Positions 7,482 through 14,702 of a stretch of 41,244 nt of DNA are shown here, piece by piece. The translations under genes were made by a program, and so were the position numbers. A model generated the notes under the pieces. It saw only the letters and a list, made by a program, of their open reading frames with translations, ran no database searches and was not told the DNA's origin. How positions within the stretch are numbered: the stretch's first letter is position 1; each line of letters starts with the position of its first letter. Origin of the DNA: Opitutia bacterium (GTDB taxonomy: Bacteria; Verrucomicrobiota; Verrucomicrobiia; Opitutales; Opitutaceae); NCBI GenBank assembly GCA_016187925.1, contig JACPIS010000012.1, forward strand, positions 1 through 41,244, read 5' to 3'.

Positions 7482-8669
7482 TCAGCTCAGCGGGATGTGC
7501 GGCTCGACCTCGGCGTCGTAGTTGATGCCGGGCAGACCGAAGCCGAAGAGCTTCAGGAATTCCTCGCGGTAGCCGGCGATGTCGGTCAGCTGGGCGAGGT
7601 TCTCCGTGTCCACCTTCGGCCAGATCTCGGCGACGGCGGCTTGGATTTCAGGGCGCATTTCCCAGTCATCGACGCGCACGCGGCCCTCGCTGTCGAATTT
7701 CGGCGAGTGGCCGTTGTAGAGCTGGGTGGCGAAGAGGCGCTGCATCTGCTCGCCGCAGCCTTCGTGAAGGCCCTTTGCCTTCATGACCTTGTAGAGGATG
7801 GAAATGTAGAGAGGCACGACGGGGATCGCGGAGCTGGCCTGCGTGACGAGCGCCTTGTTGACGGAGATGAAGGCGCGGCCGTTGCCGTGGGCCTTGAGCT
7901 TGGCGTCGATGGCGCGCGCGGCGCGTTCGAGGTCGACCTTGGCGCGGCCGATGGTGCCGTCCTTGTAGATCGGCCAGGTATGCGACGGCCCGATGTAGGA
8001 GTAAGCGACGGCGGTGGCGCCGGGGGCGAGCAGCTTGGCGTCGGCCAGCGCCTGCACCCACATCTCCCAATCCTCGCCGCCCATGACGGCGACCGTGTCG
8101 GCGGCTTCCAAGTCGTTGGCGGGCTCGATGGTGACCTCGCTGACGATGCCCTTGTCGGTGTCGACCGTCTTGTTCGAGTAGGGAGCGCCGAGCGGCTTGA
8201 GCACGGACTTGTGCACCGCGCCGGTCTTCGGGTGCTGGCGACGGGGGGAGGCGAGCGAGTAGACGATGAGGTCGATCGGGCCCATGTCGCGCGCGATCAT
8301 CTCGAGCGTCTGCTTCTTGATGTCGTCGGAGAACGCGTCGCCGTTGACGTTGCCCGCGTAATTGCCGGCGGCACGGGCGGCATTGGTGAAAGCGATGGTG
8401 TTGTACCAGCCGGGGGTCGCGGGGCGGCCGTCCTCGGAGGGCCGCTCGAAGAACACGCCGAGGGTCTTGGCGCCGGAGCCGAACGATGCGGCGATGCGCG
8501 AGGCCAGGCCGTAGCCGGTGGACGCGCCGATGATGAGCGCGTTGCGCGGGCCGCCCTTGATCGGGCCCTTGGCCTTGACGTGGTCGATCTGTTCCTGGAC
8601 GTGCGCGGCGCAACCAGTGGGATGAGCCGTCACGCACACAAATCCGCGGACCTTGGGTTTGATAATCAT
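7482..8669 (-). CDS. fabV: Trans-2-enoyl-CoA/ACP reductase FabV
   Basis: A 395-residue FabV, the SDR-superfamily enoyl reductase that uses NADH to reduce the trans-2 double bond in the last step of fatty-acid elongation. The glycine-rich nucleotide motif G-A-S-T-G-Y-G-L-A-S-R is at 48-58. The diagnostic Y-x8-K active site is present as Tyr235 and Lys244, exactly the family numbering. FabV is usually about 400 residues. The start ATG at 8669 gives the family's M-I-I-K-P-K-V-R-G-F opening; the longer frame to 8804 lacks homology. FabV enzymes are typically insensitive to triclosan (family knowledge). No other fatty-acid gene is adjacent. Confidence 0.95.
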   Translation of the reverse strand: MIIKPKVRGFVCVTAHPTGCAAHVQEQIDHVKAKGPIKGGPRNALIIGASTGYGLASRIAASFGSGAKTLGVFFERPSEDGRPATPGWYNTIAFTNAARAAGNYAGNVNGDAFSDDIKKQTLEMIARDMGPIDLIVYSLASPRRQHPKTGAVHKSVLKPLGAPYSNKTVDTDKGIVSEVTIEPANDLEAADTVAVMGGEDWEMWVQALADAKLLAPGATAVAYSYIGPSHTWPIYKDGTIGRAKVDLERAARAIDAKLKAHGNGRAFISVNKALVTQASSAIPVVPLYISILYKVMKAKGLHEGCGEQMQRLFATQLYNGHSPKFDSEGRVRVDDWEMRPEIQAAVAEIWPKVDTENLAQLTDIAGYREEFLKLFGFGLPGINYDAEVEPHIPLS

Positions 8670-8818
8670 ACGCGCGCCAGTCTTTCGGCGGCCCTGTCCG
8701 TGACAAGAGCCAAGTGTTCCGGGGAAATTTATGCTCGCCAAGCGCCCGCGGCGGCGATGACCGGGATGCAGACCGCGCCGAGGGATGCCCCGGCAAGCAG
8801 CCAAGGGACGCCGAACCG

Positions 8819-8872
8819 GTAGGAGCCTGCTTGCCGGCGAACCAAAATCATCGCCTGCAAGCAGGCTCCTAC
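8819..8872. repeat. REPIN: two inverted REP sequences
   Basis: REP1 (8819-8840) and REP2 (8851-8872, inverted) share the pattern GTAG-GA-GCCTGC-TT-GCxGGC-GA. They differ at one base and are separated by 10 nt (ACCAAAATCA). Each starts with the GTAG head that REP-associated tyrosine transposases (RAYTs) recognise in other bacteria and folds into its own small hairpin. The pair folds into a larger one. It lies in the gap between fabV (start 8669) and the anti-sigma gene (end 8899); the rest of that 229-nt gap shows nothing I can name. Confidence 0.8.
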
Positions 8873-8898
8873 GCGTTCAGTGGCAAGGGGGCGTCCGC

Positions 8899-9720
8899 CT
8901 ACTTGCCGAGCAGCACGATGGGGCCCTCGGCCTTGGCCACGCCGCCCTTCTTTTCGAGGCTGATGGCAAACGCCGCGGCCTGTTTGACCGGCTGGTCGGG
9001 CTTGAAACTGAGCGCGGCCTTGCCGCCGGCCGAGACGTGAAACACGCCGCCGTTCACCGGGTTCTTGTAAGCCGGGTCGACGACCCAAATCTGGTAATCC
9101 TGATTTTCCTCGATGGCGGGCAGCTGGTCGAAGGTCAGCAGGCCGGTCTCCTGCCTGGGGTCCCAGACGGCGATGACCTGCGCCTCCTTCGTGTTGCCGG
9201 CGAGCGAGGCGAGGGCGGTGACCTTCAGGCGGGTAAGGTCCTCCTGATCGCGCAGCTGGCGGCCGAGCTGGTTGATCAAGCTCTCGGCGACGAGGGTGCG
9301 CTCCTTCAGCTGGTTCTGAGCCGTGTGGTAGGCGATCTCGGCCAGCTCGCGTTCCGTGCGGAGCGCGGTGTTCTCGCTGCGCAACGCGAGGTTCAAGGCG
9401 GCCAGCCAGAGGGCAGCGATCCCGAAACAGGCCGCGGCAGCATAGGGCAGCCAGCGCATGAACGGGAAAGTCACGACTGTGGCACCGGTGGAGGCGGGAG
9501 CGGCGTCCGCCGCGGCGAGGACAGACTCCTTCAGGCTTGCGGGCGGCGCGACTTGCGGAGCGGCCAAGGCGAGCGTCGCGGCGTTCTCGGTCAGTTCCGC
9601 AACCAGGCGTTGCAGCTCGGCGTTGCCCGCCAGCTCCCGCTCGAACGCGCTCCGCTCTTCGCCCTCGAGCAGACCGAGGACATGCAGGGCGGCGAGTTCT
9701 TCGTGGCGTTCGGTGATCAT
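8899..9720 (-). CDS. RskA-family anti-sigma factor
   Basis: A 273-residue membrane protein. The cytoplasmic N-terminus carries the anti-sigma pattern H-E-x-L-A-A-L-H-V-L-G-x-L-E-x-E-E near residues 6-22. One transmembrane helix lies at about 89-108, followed by a coiled-coil-like stretch (110-165) and a C-terminal RskA domain with the V-W-D-P and Y-Q-I-W-V-V-D motifs. It should hold the ECF sigma factor at the inner membrane until a signal releases it. It overlaps the sigma gene by 4 nt, so the two are translated together. No obvious zinc-binding HxxxCxxC motif is present, consistent with RskA rather than ZAS-type factors. Confidence 0.88.
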   Translation of the reverse strand: MITERHEELAALHVLGLLEGEERSAFERELAGNAELQRLVAELTENAATLALAAPQVAPPASLKESVLAAADAAPASTGATVVTFPFMRWLPYAAAACFGIAALWLAALNLALRSENTALRTERELAEIAYHTAQNQLKERTLVAESLINQLGRQLRDQEDLTRLKVTALASLAGNTKEAQVIAVWDPRQETGLLTFDQLPAIEENQDYQIWVVDPAYKNPVNGGVFHVSAGGKAALSFKPDQPVKQAAAFAISLEKKGGVAKAEGPIVLLGK

Positions 9721-10391
9721 AGCCGGGCGGAAAGGGTTTCGCGAAGCTTGAGCAGACCGCGGCGGATGCGGGCCTTGACGGTCCCGAGCGGTTCTCCGAG
9801 CCGCTCGGCGATTTGCTGCTGGGTCAGGCCGCCGAAGAAAGCGAGCTCGATGGCGGAGCGCTGCGGAGTGTCAAGGGATGCCAGGGCAGTGCGGACGGCG
9901 GCGGCCTTTTCCTTTATCCAGAGGATGTCGGCCGAATCGGATTCGCCCGCGCCCGCCTCGCCGCCGGGAATATCGGCGGCGGAGGCGTGGACGATTTCGG
10001 TGCGGCGCTTGCGCATGCGGACGCGGTCAATGGCGCGGTTGCGCGTGAGTGTGGCCGCCCAGGCAAAGACCGAGCCGCGCGCCGGGGAGTAGTCGGCGGC
10101 CTTGTGCCAGAGCTGGAGGAAGACGTCCTGCACGATGTCCTGCGCCTCGGCGCTGTCGTTGGTCACGCGCAGGGCGAGAGAGTAAAGCGGGCGGGAAAGA
10201 AGGTCGTAGAGCCGGGCCAGCGCGGATTTGTCGCCGCGCGCCATCGCCGCGAGCAGCTCGGCCTGCGCGCGGGCCGCCTCGTCGGTGGCGGAAGGGCTGG
10301 CGGGCGGCGTCATGCGGCGGAAGGCAGGCTCCGTCCCGCGCAAGACAGGCAGTGCGAGCAGCGGGCGGGCAGGAGCTGTGACGAGAAACAT
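9717..10391 (-). CDS. ECF sigma-70 family factor (SigK/RpoE type)
   Basis: A 224-residue ECF sigma factor. Region 2 runs from about residue 50 to 120, with the D-I-V-Q-D-V-F-L-Q-L-W motif and the -10-recognising R-N-R-A-I-D-R-V-R helix. Region 4 (about 160-220) has the L-T-Q-Q-Q-I-A-E-R-L-G-x-P-L-G-T-V-K helix-turn-helix. The ATG at 10391 is the longest start; Met27 (10313) is equally plausible, because region 2 begins well after it. Its partner anti-sigma gene overlaps its stop by 4 nt. Such pairs usually control envelope or oxidative stress genes and their own promoter, but I see no convincing ECF-type promoter in 10392-10476. Confidence 0.92.
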   Translation of the reverse strand: MFLVTAPARPLLALPVLRGTEPAFRRMTPPASPSATDEAARAQAELLAAMARGDKSALARLYDLLSRPLYSLALRVTNDSAEAQDIVQDVFLQLWHKAADYSPARGSVFAWAATLTRNRAIDRVRMRKRRTEIVHASAADIPGGEAGAGESDSADILWIKEKAAAVRTALASLDTPQRSAIELAFFGGLTQQQIAERLGEPLGTVKARIRRGLLKLRETLSARL

Positions 10392-10476
10392 CTCATTCCA
10401 GATACGGATGAGGCGGGGTGGAGAGATGCCACGTTTTGAATTTGACCGGAGTTGGCAACAAGGTTTCGCCAGAGCC

Positions 10477-10569
10477 TCAGCGCATCAGCAGGCCGAGGAG
10501 CCCCAACGCCAGCAGCACCGCCAGCACGGCGAGGATGCGACGCTCCTGACGGGTGAGTGAGAAAATCAC
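10477..10569 (-). CDS. Tiny membrane peptide overlapping the exosortase stop
   Basis: A 30-codon frame starts at a GTG (10569) whose GTGA overlaps the exosortase TGA stop. It encodes a basic N-terminus (S-L-T-R-Q-E-R-R) followed by one Leu/Ala-rich helix long enough to cross the membrane. The start/stop overlap and the good positive-inside topology suggest a real, translationally coupled small protein. The N-terminus resembles the leader of ComEA-type proteins, so it may instead be a truncated remnant. At this length, chance remains possible. Confidence 0.45.
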   Translation of the reverse strand: MIFSLTRQERRILAVLAVLLALGLLGLLMR

Positions 10570-12239
10570 GGTTTGAGTCCCGTGCGGGCGAGGCGGTGGA
10601 AGAGTTCGCGCACGAGCGGCTCGGAGGCGAACTGCTCCCAGGGACGGTTGCTCGAGATGCGGATGAAGTACTGGTCGCCCTCGCGCTGGAAGCCGTACCG
10701 CAGGGCCAACCCCAGCAACGCCGGCACCGAGTAAGGGTCGCGGTAGTTGATGGCGCGCCCGTTGTAGACGTGCCAAAACCAGACGTGCTGCGGATATTCG
10801 CCCGGCCCGCGGAAGGCGCGGTATTCGACCGGCGGTAATGACCGTCCGTCGACGACGAGCGCCGGGTGCGTGGTGGCGGTGGGTTGCACGGTCCAGCCGG
10901 AGCCCGGCCAGCAGGCGTCGGGCGTGTGCGACGCCACGAGGCTGACCGGCGCCTGGCCGGCCGCCCAATACGCGACGTAGACCGTCAGCTGCGTCGGTTG
11001 TCCATCGATGACGCGGAGGTAAGTCCGCTCGGCCAGCTGGTTGGTTCGCAGGACCTCGCTGAACCGGTAGAGGTCGCGCGTGGTGTTCACCTGCCAGCCT
11101 TCCGCCTCGGTCGGAAGGAGCGTTTCGACGCCGGCGGACGGGGCTGCGGGGACGGTCGCCGGACGGGCGAAGAAAAGGAAAAACAACGCCAGTGCGGCGA
11201 TCGCCGCGCTGCCGGCCCCGAAAATCCGGAAAGGCGTGCGGCTGGCACCGGCGGCGGCCGGAGTGGCGGCCGTGGCCACGGCTTCACGCGCCGGGCTGAG
11301 TTGCATCGCCAAAACCCCGAGGATGACCGCGGTCAGGCCGAGTATCGCGAAGCCCGTGGCGTCGTGCCAGAAGCCTGCGATGTTGATCCCGGCGTTGGCC
11401 ATCAGGGTGAGGGCGAGCGAGCGGAGGAAATTCATCACGACCGCGAGCAGCGGCGCCAGGATGATCAGGAACGCGCGCCGGCCCGGCCCACGCACCTGCC
11501 AGCCCGCGAAGAAGAAGCCGGCGTAGGTGCACGAGAGCAGACTGCGGATGCCGCTGCACGCTTCCTCGACACCCACGCTCACCGAGGCGAGCTCGATGAT
11601 GTTGCCCTGTTGCCGCGCGGGCACGCCGAGCAGGTGCAACGCGCTCAGCACGCCGGACGTGACGGAATTCTGGAGGCCGAGCGTGAGCCGGGCGTACGTG
11701 CCCGGCGGAATCGGCGCCACGAGCAACCACAGACTGAGGGCGGTCAGGCTGATCCAGTTGACCGGCAGGGCGCGCACGTTGTCGGCGGACAGCACCAGTA
11801 ATCCCGCGAGGAGCACCGCGGCCAGCGCGGCGGTCAGGACGAAATTCACCAGCGCGTGCGACCAACCGACCGATGCGGCCAGCAAACCTGTCAGGGCGAA
11901 AGTCACCAACGCGAGCGCCAGGCAGGATGCCACCGCGGCGAGGTGCAGACGGCCGGCCGGCAACCAGCGCGGCGTACCGTGGTTCCGGGCCTCCCAGAGC
12001 AGCAGCCCAAAAATCAACGGCATGAAGAACCCGTGGGACAGGTCGGGGTTGTGACTCCAGTGCGGCCACAGGCGCAGGGTGACCGCGAGCACGAAAACCG
12101 CCAGCGGCACGACGACCCAAAGCAGCGGCGGAGCAAACCAGGCCAGGCGGAGAGAGGCGGATGGGAGGGCGTTGGTCACGGGAAGCGCGCGGCGGCGCCG
12201 GGTGAGGGCCAAAGCTAGGTGAGGCATGCGGAGCAGCAA
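10566..12239 (-). CDS. Exosortase fused to an EpsI domain
   Basis: A 557-residue polytopic membrane protein. The exosortase core fills about residues 35-315, with the three catalytic-site residues in their usual motifs: Cys228 in V-E-E-A-C-S-G-I-R, Arg273 in N-F-L-R-S, and His292 in F-W-H-D-A-T-G. After another membrane helix (about 345-360) comes an EpsI-type (DUF3485) domain with the C-W-P-G-x-G-W motif. Exosortases process PEP-CTERM proteins for the envelope and are linked to exopolysaccharide production; EpsI-fused forms sit in such loci. No PEP-CTERM substrate is visible in this window, and the EPS export operon lies about 10 kb away. The start is uncertain (Met1 or Met5). It is divergent from the redoxin gene. 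Confidence 0.9.
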   Translation of the reverse strand: MLLRMPHLALALTRRRRALPVTNALPSASLRLAWFAPPLLWVVVPLAVFVLAVTLRLWPHWSHNPDLSHGFFMPLIFGLLLWEARNHGTPRWLPAGRLHLAAVASCLALALVTFALTGLLAASVGWSHALVNFVLTAALAAVLLAGLLVLSADNVRALPVNWISLTALSLWLLVAPIPPGTYARLTLGLQNSVTSGVLSALHLLGVPARQQGNIIELASVSVGVEEACSGIRSLLSCTYAGFFFAGWQVRGPGRRAFLIILAPLLAVVMNFLRSLALTLMANAGINIAGFWHDATGFAILGLTAVILGVLAMQLSPAREAVATAATPAAAGASRTPFRIFGAGSAAIAALALFFLFFARPATVPAAPSAGVETLLPTEAEGWQVNTTRDLYRFSEVLRTNQLAERTYLRVIDGQPTQLTVYVAYWAAGQAPVSLVASHTPDACWPGSGWTVQPTATTHPALVVDGRSLPPVEYRAFRGPGEYPQHVWFWHVYNGRAINYRDPYSVPALLGLALRYGFQREGDQYFIRISSNRPWEQFASEPLVRELFHRLARTGLKP

Positions 12240-12335
12240 GGCGCAAAAGCCCGGGTATGCGGCGTCGATTCCGCAGGATTCACCGATGCTCCTTTGACGG
12301 CGGACGGATTCTGACTTCCGTGAGCACGCTTACCT

Positions 12336-12956
12336 ATGCGCAAACGATTCCTCTCCCTTATTGCGACGACCGCCGTCATGGCGGTTCTCTTTGCTCGCGC
12401 GGAGGCCGCGCCCGAGATTGGCCAGGCCGCGCCGGATTTCACGCTGGCTGATATCCACGGCCAGAAGCACTCGCTGTCCGACTTCAAGGGCAAGACCGTG
12501 GTGCTCGAGTGGGTCAACCCCGACTGCCCGTTTGTGCGAAAGCACTACGACAAGAGCGGCAACCTCCCCGGCTTGCAGAAGGACGCGGCGGCCGACGGCA
12601 TTGTCTGGCTGCAGATCAACTCAGCCGCCGCCGGCCTCGAAGGCGACTACGACAACGCCCAGGCGGCCGCATGGCAGCAGCGCATCCACGCTTCCGCCAC
12701 CGCCTACCTGCGCGATCAAACCGGCAAGATTGGCAAGCTCTACGACGCGCGCACCACGCCGCATCTGTTCATCATCAGTCCGCAGGGCACGCTGCTCTAC
12801 GCCGGCGGCATCGACAGCATCCGCTCGGCTGACCCGACCGACATCGCGAAGGCGACAAACTACGTGAAGGAAGCGCTCGCCGATCTCAAGGCCGGCCGGG
12901 CGATCCGCACGCCGGCGTCGAAGCCCTACGGTTGCAGCGTCAAGTACGCGGACTGA
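12336..12956 (+). CDS. Secreted redoxin (AhpC/TSA-thioredoxin-like)
   Basis: A 206-residue protein with a signal peptide (about 1-25, ending A-E-A-A) and a redoxin domain (G-x-x-A-P-D-F-T-L at about 29-37). The active site reads N-P-D-C-P-F-V with Cys64. The second Cys of a thioredoxin CxxC is missing; the only other cysteine of the mature protein is Cys200 near the C-terminus (Y-G-C-S-V). It thus looks like a peroxiredoxin-style or single-Cys thiol protein acting in the periplasm, possibly closing a Cys64-Cys200 disulfide. A terminator follows. It is divergent from the exosortase, with a 96-nt gap in which I see no convincing promoter. Confidence 0.85.
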   Translation: MRKRFLSLIATTAVMAVLFARAEAAPEIGQAAPDFTLADIHGQKHSLSDFKGKTVVLEWVNPDCPFVRKHYDKSGNLPGLQKDAAADGIVWLQINSAAAGLEGDYDNAQAAAWQQRIHASATAYLRDQTGKIGKLYDARTTPHLFIISPQGTLLYAGGIDSIRSADPTDIAKATNYVKEALADLKAGRAIRTPASKPYGCSVKYAD

Positions 12957-12980
12957 GACCGCGGCGCACTGTCCGTCCCG

Positions 12981-13007
12981 AAGCCGGAGCTTGCTCCGGC
13001 TTTTTAT
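12981..13007 (+). terminator. Intrinsic terminator after the redoxin gene
   Basis: Inverted repeat 12981-12990 with 12993-13002 (AAGCCGGAGC / GCTCCGGCTT), effective loop CTTG, followed by TTTTTATTT. It separates the redoxin gene from the convergent dapF homologue. Confidence 0.85.
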
Positions 13008-13022
13008 TTCCGCCCGGGTGGC

Positions 13023-13874
13023 TCAGACCTTGGTCGTGAACAGCTCGGCGTGCATCGTGCCCTCGGCGACGCGTGTGACGGTGCCGGTCATCTTGATGGC
13101 GAAGCTGTCGCCGATCTCGATGCCGATCCGGCCGCCCGGCATGTGCACGGTGACGGAGCGGTCGACCAGCCCGAGGCGATGCGCCACGGCGGCCGAGGCG
13201 CTCGAGCTGCTGCCGGAGGCGAGCGTGTAGCCGGCGCCGCGCTCCCAGATCTCGATCTGAATGTTGGCACGGTCGAGCACGCGCAGGAACTGCACATTGG
13301 TGCGCTTCGGGAAATTCGGGTGCGTCTCGAGATCGGGGCCGTAGCGGCGCGCGAGCGCCTCCGAGATTTCCGGCAGCACGATCATGCAATGCGGATTGCC
13401 GATCGTCGCGGCGCAATAGGTGAACTCCCGGTCCTGCACGCGGATTTTCTCGTTGATGACTTCGCGGACGGGACCGGCGACGGGAATCTTGTCGCTCGTG
13501 AAACTCACGCGGCCCATCTCGACCGTGAGCAGCTGGCCACCTTGCTGGATCACCACCTCGACCACGCCGCCGGGCACCTCGACGGTGAACGGCGCGGTGC
13601 CGACCTTCTTCTGGTCGTAGAGATAGCGCGAGAAGATGCGCAGGCCGTTGCCGGACTTCTCGGCCTCGGAACCGTCGGGGTTGAAGATGCGCAGACCGAA
13701 CTGGGCGGGCACGCTCTTGAGCGGACCCCACAGGATGCCGTCGGAGCCGACGCCGAAGTTGCGGTGACAGATGACGCGGATCTGCTCGGGCGTCGGAGCG
13801 GTCCAGCCGGGGAAGTCGACCGGATCCATGACGATGTAGTCGTTGCCGAGGGCGTGGTATTTGTGGAAGCGCAT
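13023..13874 (-). CDS. dapF: Diaminopimelate epimerase homologue with both catalytic Cys replaced by Ser
   Basis: A 283-residue DapF-fold protein that aligns end to end with DapF, which converts LL- to meso-diaminopimelate for peptidoglycan and lysine. It keeps the H-A-L-G-N-D-Y opening, V-G-S-D-G-I, G-N-P-H-C and E-R-G-A-G-x-T-L. However, the acid/base cysteines (Cys73 and Cys217 in the proteobacterial enzymes) are Ser74 (K-S-G-N-G-L-R) and Ser220 (L-A-S-G-S-S-S-S). The 5' end is clear: the ATG at 13874 gives the family's M-R-F-H-K-Y-H start. It may act on a different substrate or by a different mechanism, or be a dead paralogue. In this position DapF cannot be taken as proven. The gap to the upstream DUF4336 gene is 83 nt. 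Confidence 0.85.
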   Translation of the reverse strand: MRFHKYHALGNDYIVMDPVDFPGWTAPTPEQIRVICHRNFGVGSDGILWGPLKSVPAQFGLRIFNPDGSEAEKSGNGLRIFSRYLYDQKKVGTAPFTVEVPGGVVEVVIQQGGQLLTVEMGRVSFTSDKIPVAGPVREVINEKIRVQDREFTYCAATIGNPHCMIVLPEISEALARRYGPDLETHPNFPKRTNVQFLRVLDRANIQIEIWERGAGYTLASGSSSSASAAVAHRLGLVDRSVTVHMPGGRIGIEIGDSFAIKMTGTVTRVAEGTMHAELFTTKV

Positions 13875-13957
13875 GCGAGCCACGAGGGGAACCCACGAAC
13901 CGCCCGGACACACGAAAAAAATCGGGCTAAGACAGAGCTGGCGTCCGGGCGCGGGTT

Positions 13958-14638
13958 TCAGCCGAGGAAGGCGAAGGCGGCGCGCAGGGCGTCCTTGCCG
14001 CCCGATTCGATGTTCCGTCCGTGACCGACGATGATGCGGTCGAAGTCCCACGCGAGGATCCGGTCGAGCGAGGTGCGGACGGCGGCGCGGTCGGTGATGA
14101 AATTGCGGATGAAGCGCGAGGGACCGAAGTGTCCGGCCGCGCCATTGAGCCGCAGGATGAGATTCGAGTACCACGGGCCGTCGTCTCCGAGGTTGAAAGC
14201 AAGATCGGCGAGCAGCAGCGAGCGCGAGGCAGGATGGAAGAAGACCAGTTCGTTCACCTTCGGCATGCCGCGCACGAGGTGTTGTTCGATGGCGCCGGAC
14301 CAGTCGGGATGCGGTGTGTCGGACAACTCGGCGCCGAAGCGGACGCGGGGCTTGGCGGCGGCAAGTCCGGGCGCGGCATGAAAAAGCGCGGACGGATAGG
14401 CCTGTTGAAACCTCCCGAGGCATTCATCGTGGTAGCAATTGGGGCCGACGACGTGGCGCACCTCGCCGAGTTGCGCCAGCGCGGCTTGCAATTCGGATGT
14501 AATCGGGACGGGCGAGTGAATCCAGAGGCCGCCGGTCGGCAGACGAACGGCCACCAGCTGACGGCCGATCTGCACGAAGCGGGCGATGGTGTACGGCACG
14601 GGACAAACCCACAGGTCGGCATGGAGTTGGGTAAGCAT
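13958..14638 (-). CDS. DUF4336 family protein
   Basis: A 226-residue protein recognised as DUF4336, a group distantly related to metallo-beta-lactamase-fold hydrolases. Visible features are G-P-N-x-Y-H near 65-70, F-F-H-P-x-S-x-S-L-L-L-A-D-L at 133-146, and a final I-V-G-H-G at 203-207 that resembles the last His motif of the fold. The canonical HxHxDH metal motif is absent, so hydrolase activity is not assured. It has no signal peptide and is likely cytoplasmic. The start ATG at 14638 gives the typical M-L-x-x-L-x-x-x-L-W-V opening; the longer frame to 14962 lies inside the next gene. The substrate is unknown. Confidence 0.8.
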   Translation of the reverse strand: MLTQLHADLWVCPVPYTIARFVQIGRQLVAVRLPTGGLWIHSPVPITSELQAALAQLGEVRHVVGPNCYHDECLGRFQQAYPSALFHAAPGLAAAKPRVRFGAELSDTPHPDWSGAIEQHLVRGMPKVNELVFFHPASRSLLLADLAFNLGDDGPWYSNLILRLNGAAGHFGPSRFIRNFITDRAAVRTSLDRILAWDFDRIIVGHGRNIESGGKDALRAAFAFLG

Positions 14639-14702
14639 GCGCGGCACGTTAGCGCGTCCTGTCCGAAAGCAAAGCGAGGAAAGATGCGGGACGCGCCTCG
14701 CC

